In this document: piece by piece, positions 1-12,840 of the stretch
Numbering within the stretch: position 1 is the first letter of the stretch
Layout of the letters: every line of letters starts with the position of its first letter
Source: Quillaja saponaria
Taxonomy: Eukaryota > Streptophyta > Magnoliopsida > Fabales > Quillajaceae
Direction: 5' to 3'
Length of the DNA stretch: 64,000 bases
NCBI GenBank assembly: GCA_029379385.1
Contig: CM055605.1
Location: forward strand, 3,693,001-3,757,000
Position numbers and translations under genes: made by a program
The notes under the pieces: model-generated
Database searches by the model: none
The model's input: only the letters and a program-made list of their open reading frames with translations
What the model was told of the DNA's origin: nothing

Positions 1-291
1 TTATTAATTTAACATATGGTATATCAAATAAATACCAAGGACACCATAAAATGTACAATTTTTTATCATAGAGTAAATATATAGATATAATAAATAGATA
101 AACTCATCCAATCATAAAACCTATGTCCGGTCTTTGCTTTCATACAAGGTCGGCAAAACATGGATTGGTGCCAGAAACTAAACACGTAGAGGAGCTATCA
201 AATATAGTTTGAAATTCTCATTTTCCATTCGGAAAAATTAGTTACCGCCCAGGCCCAACTCATTTCTCTCAGGTCTCAACCTGACCCTCCC
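1..291. other. upstream region of the Mpv17-like gene
   Basis: AT-rich sequence before the first ATG. No convincing TATA box is visible. The last 60 bases are richer in C and T, as in a plant 5' leader. Nothing else is seen. Confidence 0.4.
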
Positions 292-3135
292 ATGGCTATT
301 CTGAACAGCGTTTGTTGCACTCAAAAACTCCCTCCAGCTTCCACAAGGCTCACAACCTTCGTACAATCCCCGAAATTCCACATCTCTCTGATTGTGCCCT
401 CTACCCAACTCTTTAGCAAAAGCTTCTCATCAAAGAATTGCAGCCTATCTCGAAGAAAAAGAAATTGGGTCATTGGATCGGTCACAGAGGAGCGAGAGGT
501 AGTTCCGGTGAAGGATAACCGGTCAAAGGACATAGAAAGCCGTTTATCGCTTAATGGGTTGGATGAATTTGAACCGCTTTCACCTTCTTCATCAGTTTCA
601 GAGGGTGATGATTTTGATAGGCTAAAGAGCAGAACTATTAATGCAATCATCGTTTTGGGATTTGGGACTTTTGCAGTCACTAAATTGCTCACAATCGACC
701 ATGATTACTGGCATGTAAGCATCTTAAAATACTGACTTTTGTTCTTTTGCTTTAGGAATGTAATCGATATATGTGAATTAATGGTCTCTAAATCTTTGCG
801 AATATTTCATGAGCTCCTCTATTGTGGCTAGCAAACCAATTCCCTCCAGTTGCTGGTTTTTAAATTTTGTAATTGTGTTAATTTTAGAAAATTTATCTAT
901 AATTCCAAGTTAGAGGGGGGAAGTGAAGATTTTTTTATTTTTTATTATTACTATTTTTTTATGTGAAATATTTCTAGTGAAAATATAGCTAAGTCTGTGA
1001 TTTGTAGAATGAACTGTCCCAGAAACAAAGTCTGGTGATGTGATCATGTGATATACTTTTTTCAAGCTTAAAACCAAACAATTGGTGGAAAGAAAAATGA
1101 TAGTTCAATGATTAAGAATGAGATGGGGTTGAAAGTGGTTTGCTCCAGGTGAAACTGTTTCAGAGGCGTATTTTCTGTAAAACTGGACAAAAATCTAGTC
1201 TTGTTGTTTTCCAGTAACAGTAAACAGAGTTTCCTCTTTAGTTACTGTACCGCTGCATATGCATGAGTTGTCTTTGATCTTTGAATTTCTCAGGGTTGGA
1301 CACTTTATGAGATACTGAGGTATGTGCCTGAACACAATTGGGTTGCCTATGAGCAAGCTCTGAAAGCAAACCCGGTTTTAGCCAAAATGGCAATAAGCGG
1401 GGTTGTCTACTCTCTTGGAGATTGGATTGCTCAGGTATGTCTTTTAATTAAGAAATCTGAAATTCATTGGTATATATTTTTGTTGATTCTTCATTTTTTT
1501 CCACTAATGCACAGTGCGTTGAAGGAAAGCCTCTTTTTGAATTTGATCGTACACGACTTTTCAGATCGGGGCTAGTTGGGTTTACTCTACATGGATCTCT
1601 CTCTCATTATTACTACCAATTTTGTGAGGTGATAATAATAATTGCGGCTTCATATATCATTTTTTTGCTAATTTGTTGTTGATTCTGTGGGTAGCTGAAA
1701 TCATTACTGGATTGCAGGCTCTTTTTCCTTTCCAAGAATGGTGGGTGGTTCTTGCTAAAGTTGCCTTTGACCAAACTATATGGGCAGCAATTTGGAACAG
1801 CATCTACTTTGTGGTTTTGGGATTCTTGCGCTTAGAATCACGTCCTAATATTTTCAATGAACTGAAATTAACATTTTGGCCTATGCTGACTGTAAGAAAC
1901 TATTCTGTTTTTCTCTATGCTTTTAATATGCTATCTTCCCTTTCAGTTTATTACCTCCTTGTACATACAGATGTTGCTCTAGCTGATCATAAAGAACATT
2001 GTAGTTTTTCTAGTATAGTTGTGGTTTGCACTTTTGTTTGTCGAATGGTTTTAATCTTTTTGTGAAATCAAAGAGACCTCTCGAGAGATTCTTATGGTTC
2101 TGCAGAGCTGATCTTTCAGATTAAGAGGATTAGATAGGTCTTTCTATTTGCAGTTGTCACTCACAGAAAAATAAAAAAAATTGGAAGGGAGAGAGGAATG
2201 CTATCACCAAGTCCAATGTATAAATTCAAACTTGTTGCCTATTAACTTTTTGCTATGATTTACCAGCATTTGATTTTGAAATGGTTGCTTTGTTGTCTTT
2301 ACTAATTTTTTTGTTAATAAAATGATTGATCTATACCTTATCTAATGGAAAGAATTTTATGCTTGTTCTATATGCTTGCCAGGCAGGGTGGAAGCTTTGG
2401 CCTTTTGCCCATTTGATTACCTATGGTGTAATTCCTGTTGAACAAAGGCTCCTTTGGGTGGACTGCGTTGAGCTCATCTGGGTTACCATACTTTCAACGT
2501 AGGTGTCCACAGTAACTTATTATCACGTTGACATCTTGCACATGATTACGTCTCCCCTGCATTGCAATATTCCATCAGGCCTTCAAAGCACTAATTTTAC
2601 ATATTCACTGCATTGCATGGGGAGGCCTTTGTGTTACCCGTTCTTGTATTTATAAAATCCGCAGCATGTTGTAGAGGTTTAGTTGTTTGGTTTGGTAGGC
2701 ATATATTTTTATCATCGACGACAACATGATATGTATAGGTCAGTGTACTTGTTTTCACAATAGCGTACTTATCCTTCTTCTATTCTTAGTTTTTCAATGC
2801 CTATCATATGTCTCAAGGTGTAAACTGTTTGAATAGGATTCTCTGTCTAACACAATTTTCCTCTTTGTAGTTATTCAAATGAGAAATCAGAAGCACGAAT
2901 ATCTGGAGAATCATCAGAAGAAAACCCTTCTTCATCAAGCAGCCAACTCGAGGTATGAGCAACATGTCATAATTAATGTGAGGCCTGTTTTTTTCCTGAA
3001 AAAAGAAACTGAGTTAAAACCTAGGAGTCGTCTCCCATAAGTCCTCACTAAGATAATCTCCGATCAATCATCATACTACATTATAACATACTAATGGAAT
3101 TTTTCATTTATATATTCATCTTCTGCCAGGATTAA
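292..3135 (+). CDS. Mpv17/PMP22 family membrane protein, probably plastid-targeted
   Basis: Seven exons can be joined: 292-714, 1294-1434, 1515-1628, 1718-1891, 2383-2498, 2871-2952 and 3130-3135. They give 351 codons in one frame with GT-AG borders. The first ~110 residues are Ser/Thr/Lys/Arg-rich with few acids, like a plastid transit peptide. A hydrophobic segment follows near residue 120. The Mpv17 region covers about residues 145-325. Its signature lies at the exon 4/5 join: FWP, then GWKLWPFAH and a V-E-Q-R-L-L stretch, then a W-V-T-I-L-S segment. Family members are four-helix membrane proteins of peroxisome, mitochondrion or chloroplast, thought to affect small-solute permeability. The long N-terminus resembles Arabidopsis At1g52870-type proteins of similar length. 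The C-terminus after residue 325 is Ser/Glu-rich and low in complexity. Plastid location is inferred from composition only. Confidence 0.9.
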
Positions 3136-4065
3136 ACAGAGGCGAAGAGATGGTACTCACAAGAAAATGTATTGATGAATCTTCAAGATTATAAACCACA
3201 TATACATTTCATGTTTGAGACTCAAGACTATTCAAGGAGTAGACCAGATGACCAGTACTGAGTATGGAGAAGCGCATTCTTTTTCCTTAAGATGATTTTG
3301 TTAACATCTAAAATTTGATTTGGAGTATCTTGATGTACAGACCATTGAGTGATGATTATCAGTCCCGTCGGGAACATCCTATAAAATTGGAAATATACAG
3401 AGTGACAATGTCAATATATACAAAAGCCTTTTTTTTTTCTTTTTCCAAGGCTGCTTTCTGTTGTATTAATCTCCATGTGAACTAACTCCTCAAATATCAA
3501 TTAATGTTGCTACCTATAAAACCCACATTCACTCCATTTTGATCAGTGATACTCTTGTTATGTGTGTCCTTAAGCTGCTGCCTGCTGGTTATGCCATGAC
3601 TAGCACTCAAAAGCAAGAACTTTCAGAGAATCCACACCAATGACTCCATTAAGATAATAAGGTCTCAGTCTGCAAACTGACTTCAGAACTCAAAGCCTTC
3701 ATGACTTTTTAGGATTGATTTCCACTATGTATCCATGAACTGGAGGCTGGAGCTGATAAAAACCCGAGAATAACGATGACATTAAGAGAAATCTATTCTT
3801 TTAGTTGTTTCAAGCCTCACGGACGTTGCATGTGACCGGGCAACGTCCAGGCACTAGCATAGCGCCGCGGGACGCAATAGCCACCAGGACATTCTTTTGC
3901 AAATTGTACCTTCCGAAGCGAAGGCACACATGACGCAGCTGTTGTAAGAACAGAAAAGCCAAAATAACACCCCCATATTGATATTATAATTGATTTTAAA
4001 GGAAAACATTTCCCAGCAGATCTGCAGGTCTCTCTTTGCATCCAGCCCCTCTGAAATTCCAAACA
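3136..4065. other. intergenic region between two + strand genes
   Basis: The first ~300 bases are probably the 3' UTR of the Mpv17-like gene. The rest is the presumed promoter and leader of the small ORF at 4066. The open frames on the minus strand (3817-4128) have no start context, domain or codon pattern that argues for a gene. Confidence 0.4.
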
Positions 4066-4224
4066 ATGGCGAAGCTTGAAGAAATGAACGAACCCATAGA
4101 CAGAACCAAGAAGAAAAAGAGGAATCATGGGTCCACCTGGTTCTTTGTGTTCGTTGATTATCTTTTCCTCTTCATATTTCTGGGCTTTCTATGCTTCATC
4201 CTTTTCAAGTTGGTCGGTGTTTGA
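4066..4224 (+). CDS. possible small single-pass membrane protein, 52 aa
   Basis: A short frame starts at an ATG in good plant context (AAACAATGGC). It encodes a charged head with a Lys/Arg block at residues 16-21, then one strongly hydrophobic segment rich in Phe, Leu and Ile from about residue 27 to the end. This looks like a tail-anchored or single-pass membrane peptide with a cytosolic basic head. A donor-like site (CCAG/GTACCC) follows at 4259, which fits an intron in a 3' UTR. I do not recognise the family. The compact charged-head plus membrane-tail layout favours a real microprotein, but chance cannot be excluded at this length. Confidence 0.5.
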   Translation: MAKLEEMNEPIDRTKKKKRNHGSTWFFVFVDYLFLFIFLGFLCFILFKLVGV

Positions 4225-6430
4225 TTTCTGGAATTAGAGATGGACATTGTTTCAAACCAGGTACCCATCAATTTTCACATTTTGTTATTTGTTAATCTAT
4301 CAATTATCTGTAATTGGGTGTTTCATTCACCATTGCATTTTGTTTGGGTAGGTTGGATGCAATATGTTATCTATAATGCTCTACATATCAGCTATAATTT
4401 TGTGATAGTCATGGACTAAGTTGGTATTCCCTTTCTTTTATTTTAAGGGTTACAAAAAAAATTGTAATATTATAACGAGGAAGAAGCAAAACCCGTTTAC
4501 ACTACCCATAAGTGACCTTAAACTGGGAATATGGTAGGTCCAAGAGAGCTTGATTTTTCCTGAATCATTATTGTTGTGATCTCCATTTTGGGTATAAAAT
4601 CTATCTATATATATTTACACTTGCAATTGAAAAACTTTTTTTACCAAGATAAATTTCTTTCTTTTTATACTATATTAAGTAACTGTGAACATGTATACAT
4701 GCTGATCCATGGAACTATGGAAGTCCATGAAGAAGGCTTAGTCATTGCAAAATTCTGCAATATACCTTGGGAAAATTTTGCTTCACTTCTTTGTATCTTT
4801 TTTATTTCCTTTTCCTATAATTATCACTGAATACTAAAAATCCCTGTGTCTGTATGCACTGATTAGATTTTACTGTAATTCATTACCTCTAATTTGTGGC
4901 TTCAAAATGACATCAATGATGTGAGCTAGTGAGTTCCTTAGTGGTCTGATCTTTTAAAAGTGTCATCTTGTATTAAGCAGGTCCTTTCATTATTTTGGAT
5001 TTGTATTCAATATTTTACTTGCTTGTCAAAAATCAAGAAAAGAGTAAATTGAATGGTTTTTGGGATATTACCCCCATTGGTGGAGGAAGAAATTTCTAGA
5101 TATCATATTGTCATCATGATTAGAGGAAACTAATATATATCTGTTCAGATGTGAATGATCTTGGTTTATGTTCTTCTTATTGGATCATTTGATATGCAAC
5201 TTTAAATGCGGATGTCCAACTCTGGTTATCTTGGGTGTTCCTATATACCAATTTGTTCCATCTGTCTATCTTTTGGAAATAAGCCATCTAAGTTTACTTA
5301 ATGGCTGACTACCTGAAAAGCCAAAACTGAATGTTCTAATGCTTCCTTGTTCAACCACCTCCACCTCCAGCGACAAAATAAAAATGGAAAGAAATTAAGA
5401 TGGTTTAAATTGTGATGGAGGTTCGGACATTGACTGACTGGTATGGGAGAACTGAATGGATCTATGTGAAAAGAATGACTCACAAGCTTAAATATTATCA
5501 GGGTCTTAGGAAGTTTAGAAGTCTTGAAACGGCTTATTTTGTTCCCTCTCCCTCTGTCTGTATTTATGTCCTTTATTTTATTCCAACTTCTACCTGAGAG
5601 TCATTTTCTTTTCGCAGGTTACTCATAATATATCTTTGAATTCCATGTTAGATCCAGTTTCCAAGCTTAAAGTGCACTTGCAAGTTAGACTTGATCAGAT
5701 TCAGATTATGTGATTCTAGATCTTTCTTGATGTCGAGAAATTTAGTGGCTCATGAGTTCTAAAACCTTGTACAATCAATTTCTTCCTCATCTCTTGTGTT
5801 TGGCCTTGCTTCATGTATGTTGAATCTTTGCTTATTCTGTGACTGAACTTATCAGAGGTCTAGTAAAATTCTTGATCTTTACTCGTATAATTTGTATCTT
5901 CATTTTCCTGGAGTTTCATGAAGAATTCTAACAGCTAAAACCCATAGCATTAAGTATATTATAGCCGATAAATTCAGAAGGAAAAACATTTTTGAGATTG
6001 ATGGTGACAGGAGCAGCATCGTTCCCTTGGATAGTGGAGTGGCTGATTTAATAATAAACTATCGGTAAGAGATTTTTGGTGTTTTCCATGGTCCTTTATC
6101 ATGCAGATACAGAACTATAATACATGTAAGCACCGGTTCTGGTTTTCAAACTCAGTCTAAGTATAACATATCTACCAGGAACTAAAGCTGAATTATGATT
6201 TAGAAACCACTAGAACATTTACTTTAACATAGCTGAAGTTGGAAACTCAATACATTCGCTGCTTACTTATATCTGTCTAATAATGAAGCACAAGAAGACT
6301 CAGAATCCACTGAAGAAATACATACACAACCACACTTTCTTATTTTAGGGAAACACGGACTGACTTAAACTTTGTTAGAACCCAAACTATATCTAGTTAC
6401 CTCATGCATCATGAAATGAGTCTGATAAAC
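4225..6430. other. intergenic region, 2.2 kb
   Basis: Mostly AT-rich, with no long frame showing a recognisable domain. The only structured item is a possible orphan exon at 5935-6064, listed separately. The open frames near 4576 and 5412 look accidental. Confidence 0.4.
5935..6064 (+). other. orphan splice-bounded open exon, family unknown
   Basis: A 130-base open stretch is preceded by a good acceptor (TTCTAACAG) and followed by a near-consensus donor (CG/GTAAGA). One frame reads through without a stop and is protein-like, including FEIDGDRSS and VPLDSGVADL. No neighbouring exon was found to extend it. It could be a relic of a lost gene, part of an alternative 3' exon of the small gene at 4066, or chance. 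No function is proposed. Confidence 0.25.
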
Positions 6431-6845
6431 TCATGGATGGGTTGGTGGGGGAATGCTAACACCTCTGCTAGGATTTGGGATCTCATAACCAGGGTTCAGG
6501 ACAAATGTGTCATCACCACCTGGGATGTAATTGTGGCCCGACCCTGACCCTGACCCTGATCCTGACCCTATTCCTCCGGACCCTGAGCCCTATTCCTCCG
6601 GCTCCAGTGTGGCCAGTGAATGGACCAAAAGGCAGATGCGTGTACTTTGGTGGCAATACCACTCGTCCAATGCCTGGAATGAGAAAGCTTCCATCAGAAT
6701 CAATCAAAAACTGAGGCTGTTTCTTGTCCAGGTTTTTTGAGCTTTTGGGTGTGTTGCGTCTGGCAACTGCATGCCCAGCTAGAGCGAGCAGGACATTGAA
6801 GACAAGAAGAACAGCAAGGAAAGAAGAGGAAGTTTTGGAAGCCAT
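6431..6845 (-). CDS. Gly/Ser-rich cell wall protein, frameshifted
   Basis: The ATG at 6843-6845 opens a secreted protein. Residues 1-28 form a signal peptide ending in GHAVARR, followed by a charged linker and the motif PGIGRVVLPPK. The product resembles the small plant family of putative cell wall protein precursors (Arabidopsis At2g20870 type). The uninterrupted frame runs into an Arg/Val repeat and stops at 6513. One frame over, the same DNA encodes Gly-Ser repeats and then the family tail GGDDTFVLNPGYEIPNP, stopping at 6431. A neighbouring copy of the repeat lacks one base present here: the extra G is at 6587 on the + strand. Without it the protein would be about 137 aa. The break is either a sequencing or assembly error or a true lesion. 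A TATA box lies at 6922-6929. Confidence 0.8.
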
Positions 6846-6921
6846 TGTCTCAAAAAAAGACTATGAATGAGGAATTAAATGGGTTTTGCTCTGTGTTGAA
6901 GTGAGAAGAGCATGGCTCTTC

Positions 6922-6929
6922 TTATATAG
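6922..6929 (-). promoter_or_regulatory. TATA box of the cell wall protein gene
   Basis: CTATATAA on the minus strand lies about 80 bases before the ATG. That is the usual distance for a plant core promoter with a ~45-base leader. Confidence 0.6.
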
Positions 6930-7954
6930 TTCAGGTTTCAAGCATGTTGGGTGGAACTCTGGCGGTGAATAAAGAGATGATTCCTCTAGTACATGCCATG
7001 GGCAGCACAAGGATACACATCCATGGGGCCTCTTGGTAATAGGCTAATAGCTGTCATTGCTGTTGAAGCTGAGATGCTAAGTGGACCGTAGGGTGCTTTC
7101 TTAGTTAAAAATGTGGAACCCTTGCTTTGCTCGACTTGATTACCTTCTATTTTGTATTGAACACTTCTCCAACATCTGTGACTGTAGCGGGTAGTAAATG
7201 TAGTTCGTACATGGCTCATTTATGCGCCCCCATATACAATGTACTTGATGAATTGTTCACTTTCCACTCTGATTTTATTTTAAAGAGTATAAATATTGAT
7301 ACAAACATTTCATGTGTAAGGAAAATGGCAATTCATATTTGACACTTGGGCCAATTCAATTATATTTCCCACCCTTCTTTGTTAATACAGTTTCAATTAT
7401 TTACTTTTGCATCACCACCTTTTTCCCTGAGACAAGGACTCCTAACATAGTTTCTTCCAATATTATCAACTTTACCAAACTCACTACAGCTTTTTACTTT
7501 TTGGCGTACTTTCCTTGGTTTGCATTCATTAAACTCTCAATCAGAAATTAAACAGCATAGTTCACCAGTTAATACTCATATCATTTTAAACTGTTTTGAG
7601 TGTTTGGCTACATTTCTTCCTGACAGCAAAGCTACAAACTTTAGCACCAACAGACAATTGGCATTGCAGAATTCATATGCACCCTTTAACCATTTACAGT
7701 TCATAGAGGCTTACAAGACATCAGTCATTATCTTAAACCAACAAAATCTAAATCCGTTCTTGAGTGAAATTATATCAGACAAGTTACAGAATTATGCTGA
7801 TTCAGATTAGTGTTCGACAAAAGTACCTGGCAGTAAGCCTGCACCTTGCATAAGCCTTTGAGGAAATGCCAACATCCAGAAACTTTCTTTCTTGTATAGC
7901 ACCAAGGCATTACAATAAAGTGCTGCCATTAACTTTCAAGATAAACAAGAAAAT
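6930..7954. other. intergenic region between two minus-strand genes
   Basis: It holds the upstream region of the cell wall protein gene and, at its right end, the probable 3' UTR of the PP2C gene. Several + strand open frames between 7127 and 7810 have no recognisable domain and skewed AT-driven composition. No repeat was seen. Confidence 0.4.
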
Positions 7955-10847
7955 TTAAGGGTTTGGCCTTTCCTCGGAAAATCTAGGAAGTTGGACAAGC
8001 GAGTTCACCCGGGTGACACCTTCCAAACCTGACCAATTTTGATCTTCAGATAATAAGGTTCCATCTTCAACCTCAACAGTTAGTCGTCCATAAGCATCAC
8101 TATCTTCTGATGATCTAACAGTGAAGTTCCTCTGCAAAGATGGCTCAGACTTCTGGCCATCATCTGATTCGATTGCATTACCTGAATGATTACTCTGAAT
8201 GGTAGCAGAAGAAAACCCTTGTTCATCATAATCAGATTCTGAGTCCATTTTCCCATCCAAAAATAAGCAAACCACTGCACAGTCATCCATTTTTGAAGTT
8301 GGATACTTGAGTTTCCATTCACGAGCAGCCGAGTCCACCAGAATCCTTGCAGCTGATGCCCGGGTTGGAGCTGTAGATACTATCTCAACAACGTCCTCAT
8401 TGCTTAAGACATCCCAAACCTATAAAACTCCAAGATTGATTTTTAGGCTATGAGGAACATGGATATCTGGGTTATAATGATGAAAGTTCTTCTAAAGATG
8501 GAAAGCCACTGGGATTATAAAGATAAATAAAGAAGCATACTAGCAGAGCAACAGAACAGAAACTTCTATGAATTCTTTTTGCTTGTTATTGTCACATTCA
8601 AGATTCATCCGTAAATACTTTTTTCATTGATTTTTCCAGATTGTTCAAGTTTATCGCAGAAGTGTCAATACACAAGGAGGAAGAATCAACAACTTAGCTC
8701 AAAGATATGTTGCTTCAAATGTGTAGTCAACTATAAGCATGCAACATAGAAACTCTGATCCCACAGCATGTTATGCAAGGGAAGTTTTTTTCTCCTAAAT
8801 TATAGTAGGGTGTATATTTTGCAGACCAAACCAAAATGAGTTGCTGCAAATTCCACAACATGCACGTCTCTTGCATCATAACTGAAATAATGGTGCAACA
8901 ATAAATTCTTACTCAAATCATATATTACATATAGCAAAATCTCATTTCTTATATTTAGAGCTATAATTCCATTTTATTGTCTAAATTTTTTCCTCATATA
9001 TCACAAGTATCACAATAGTGATATTTAACCCAGAATCATTGAAGCACAACAATCCTACAATGCAGTTCAGTGATTAACAAATTGGCAATGTCACTATAGT
9101 CAGGGCAAACCTGATACTTCCTAGTTACTACTGTCAGAACCATATATTGTTTGGTAGCCATATACCCAGCAAAAGGTATACCAACCATGTTATACTAAGG
9201 GGTTGATATGTGGCAGGAAGATTGTTATGAACTGTATTTATTGATAAGATAATTTTGTGGAAGCCATTTCCCAGTTTCCTCAGATTCATCGTAGAGTCCC
9301 TATAAGATTCTTTTTATGAATGATTTGGTATTTATTCTGTCTTTTCCGTGACATAATTAACACAGGACAGAAGCGCAAAAACAAAAGCGTTGTTCCTGAC
9401 AAACCCTTGGTAATACAAAAGATTAAAATATTTGACCTCCATTCTTGTCCAACATCAATGGTCTAGAGACATCTTACAGGGAAAAGTCAGTTTGTACAAA
9501 CATAACATCCCTTAACAAATCATGCTTATATCGCCCAGAATACATGCAAAAATAAGGAAAAGAATAGATGAAAGTAGAAAGAAGATTGAATTAAAATATC
9601 AGAATGCAAAGTCTTTACCCCATCTGAGGCAAGAACAATAAACTGATCTCTTTCTGTAAGTACCCGGTGAGAGAATTCAGGTACAGAAATCACCCCATAC
9701 TCCTTCAAACAGAAATCCCCAAATGCTCGAGCCATTGCCAATCCAGGTGCATCATCAAAAGGCAACCACACCCTAGGCACTTCAGGCTCATCTTGTAAAG
9801 CAAAGACCCTACCCTTGCACCGTTTGATTCTTTCTGCTTCTCCTGTAAGAATTTATGGCCGACCAGAAGAGATAGATTAAACCAACAAGCTTGAATTCTT
9901 CTGAAATAAAATAAGGAATTATAATGATAGCATAAGACGTACTTGGCAAATCAGGCTTTAGATCAATGGTCAACTGGATTGCTACCATCGAGTTGTTGCT
10001 GTCCTTCGATCCCATGATTGCTCGAGAATCCCCAATATTACCCATGAACAGATTTGAACCCTAAAAACAGAACCAAATAAGAAAAACAAAACAAATGGAA
10101 AGTAAATAACAGTTTGCACAGTGCTTTTGCACTACCTGCTTCACTATACTGACAGCCGTGCTACCACTACAGAAGCAGTCCAAATTTGGATGGGATCTTA
10201 GCTCTTTGTCCATTGACTTATATGATTTTAAGAAAGCTTCCCTCCACATGATACTGATTTTATCCTCATCTGAACAGTCTTTCTCAGAATCTCCACCATC
10301 AGACTTCTTCAGCTTTCCATTTAAGCAAGTTTTACCTGACCCGTTTCGCCTTGACTGACAAGAATGCAAAAATGATAGCAGCTTTATCGGCAGGGCATCC
10401 CTCACTTTGCGAGCAACAAGATGGCCTTGGGGACCATGGCCATCAAAGACACCACAAAAAGTTAAATCCTCTGATATGAAGTCCTGCAGAAATGCAGATC
10501 CAGACTGAAAAATCCATGTCTAGTTTCTATCAAATATCCCTAATTCAAAATTAAATATTATCTTTAATAAGATATGGAGCACTTACTTCCCATACAATCA
10601 TGGCATCCTGGTTAATACCCTTGCGACCCTGCTGTGTAAATATGCAAGAAGTCCGGCTCTTTCCATTTGTAAAAATTCGGTTGGGGATGGAAGGTAAATG
10701 TTGCAGTGATACAACATGGTCAGAAAATGTTCTTCTTGTTCTCTTTTGCCCGCAGAAACCAATCCCCATACAAGCTGGAGGGGCAATCTCTCCATTGCTC
10801 CTGCTACTGCAAGAACTATGGCTACTAGTTGAGACACAACCCCCCAT
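7955..10847 (-). CDS. protein phosphatase 2C, N-myristoylation-type N-terminus
   Basis: Five exons on the minus strand (10587-10847, 10136-10483, 9943-10060, 9619-9842, 7955-8419) join to 471 codons plus stop. PPM/PP2C metal-binding motifs appear in order: QGRKGINQD (73-81), FDGHGP with D101, GNIGDSRA (210-217), GLAMARAFGD (276-285), SDGVWDVLS (315-323) and the final metal pair near D362-D363. PP2Cs are Mg/Mn-dependent Ser/Thr phosphatases. The MGGCVS start is a classic myristoylation site followed by Cys4, which suggests plasma-membrane attachment. An acidic insert lies at about 155-175. The ~105-residue tail after the catalytic core is Ser/Asp-rich and probably regulatory. The gene is closest in layout to the Arabidopsis At1g03590 group. 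The specific substrate is unknown. Confidence 0.95.
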
Positions 10848-12840
10848 TTTTCAGCTCCAAAGAGAAGACATCTGAAGGAAATAAAGTCAAGTTCCTCTTT
10901 TTTTCTAGAACAGATCTCAAATGAAATTCTGAGATTCTGAGAAGAGTCAACCGGGAAAAAGTATCTCAATCTTAAGATTCCCTCACATCAAACCACAAGC
11001 CACTTTCCTCCACCAGAAAACTGGGATCATTATATCTTAGTCAAATGCATAATCCATTGGAGATTACGTGGATAATAACATCAGCTGAACAAAACAAAAA
11101 CATAGTTAATTGAATTATTTAATAGTGGTTTGGCAGAATCTAGCAATGACTTAAAGCCATGTGAACAAGGAATAGTATATACTTAAAGCCTGTCTTTCAT
11201 CAAAATTCACATTGTCACCAATTAAATGGGGAGGTTTCTATGTAATCCTCTAATCCACAAACTACTGTATGAAAATTGAAGCGGAGAAGCCAACAACGAC
11301 AAAAAACAGAAAAGAAGAGTCACGCTTTCAAAAATTTAGCTGGTCAACTACGAAAATGTATATTTCTTTTCTTTTCACAAGCAATACATCCTCATCCAAT
11401 CAACACAAAATTAGAAATGAAGGACGTAGAAATATAAAAATGTTTTCTGGCACAGATATCTGAGGAGCAACCATCTGTCTCTCCCTAGAGATAAAAAGAA
11501 TAGAGGAATTTCGAAGTGATTCCCAAAACCAAAAACCAAACTTTTCCGCTCAAAATGTCAAAAGGATCAGAAATCAAATAAAATGTAACCCTAAACTCAA
11601 TCTTTGCTTTTAAAAAATAAGAAATAAAAAAATTTGGGGTTTGAAGCCAATATACATAGCTAACCTTATGGAATGAGATTTTCATTTAAAGGTAAAGACC
11701 CATGAACGAATATCTGTAATTAAAATTCTTGACTTTCTTTGCTTTTTTCTCGTTTTTCTCAGAAGCCAAACAGAGCAGAAATTTGGTGAATTGGTTTCTG
11801 GGGGAGGGCGAGAAAAACAAAGTGTGTGTAAAAGCATAAAAATGTACTATGGTTTCCCACTAAAGAGAAATCCGAGAAGAGATAAAGTAAGAACTGAAAA
11901 GCAGAAAACGACGAAGGAAAGGTATGATTTCATCGACAAAGAATCAAAGAGAAAAAAATGAAAAAGATCGTAAAAGATCAAGTAAATATTAAGTAATTGA
12001 CATAAAGGGAAAACATAAAAAAGCAGCAATAATGCACCAAGAAATTTCTCAGTAATTATCCGTATGGTTACCGAGAAAATGTTGATGAAATACAAAGGAC
12101 AGTCAATCAGTCATACAGATCAAGAGGATACTGAAGTAGATAATGACACCAATGGCCTCAATCAAAACAAAGAGAGAAGGTAGAAACTTGAGCTACAAAC
12201 TCAAAACCTCATTCCAGATCGAACTCAAAGGCACAAAAGCAAGAACCCAGAAACTTTTTCAGTCATACTCTTGTATTCCATGGTTTTCCCAGACAAAGAA
12301 AAGATAGCCTAAAACCCAGTACTTCAAATTAAAGATCAGAAGGCAGGGAACTTGCAGATCCTCCATAGCCAATTGTAAAAAAAAAAAAAAAAACTTTTAG
12401 TGCCAACTATAATTGTTTAAACACGCCCGAACAAACTCCTTGGCAATATTTGATTACAGAAAAGGAAGAGCTTAATTATGAAATTAAACATGTCTGATAG
12501 AATATTCATAAAGTAGTATACAATGGATAAAGTGTAAACCATTAGAAGTAGAGAATGGAAGGCGCGTCACCTTTGTTAATTGGCAGACTTGAGCTTTGGG
12601 AACTCAAGAAGAGGGAGAAGAAAAGAGGGAATTTCACTATTAATAAGGGCATGAGAGGTAGAGGGGAAAATGAAGGAGATGGTAGACTGGTAGTGGTAGA
12701 ACATTAATTGAAAGGCAAAAAAAAAAAAAAGCAGATCAGACCGTAAAGAAGGAGAAAAAGTAAAGCAGAAAAGACTGAAGAGAGAGAGAGAGAGACTGAG
12801 TTGGCTGGCAGTTGCAAAGCTCTCCTCGGCCAACTAGTGG
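10848..12840 (-). promoter_or_regulatory. leader and probable promoter region of the PP2C gene
   Basis: No coding sequence is recognisable here. A (GA)n/(CT)n tract at about 12779-12797 reads as CT-rich on the minus strand, a common feature of plant leaders. The region may hold a 5' UTR intron, because a GC-richer block at 12540-12840 lies 1.7 kb before the ATG. The A-run at about 12378-12394 is a simple repeat. The transcription start cannot be placed. Confidence 0.35.

Noticed and set aside
3817..4128. Minus-strand open frame overlapping the small membrane ORF
   Set aside because: No domain, poor start context and overlap with the better plus-strand candidate.
7127..7810. Series of plus-strand open frames after the PP2C 3' end
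   Set aside because: Low-complexity, AT-driven translations without any motif; no splice logic links them.
12576..12833. Minus-strand open frame rich in Ser, Leu and Phe
   Set aside because: Its content comes from a CT repeat and leader sequence; more likely 5' UTR of the PP2C gene.
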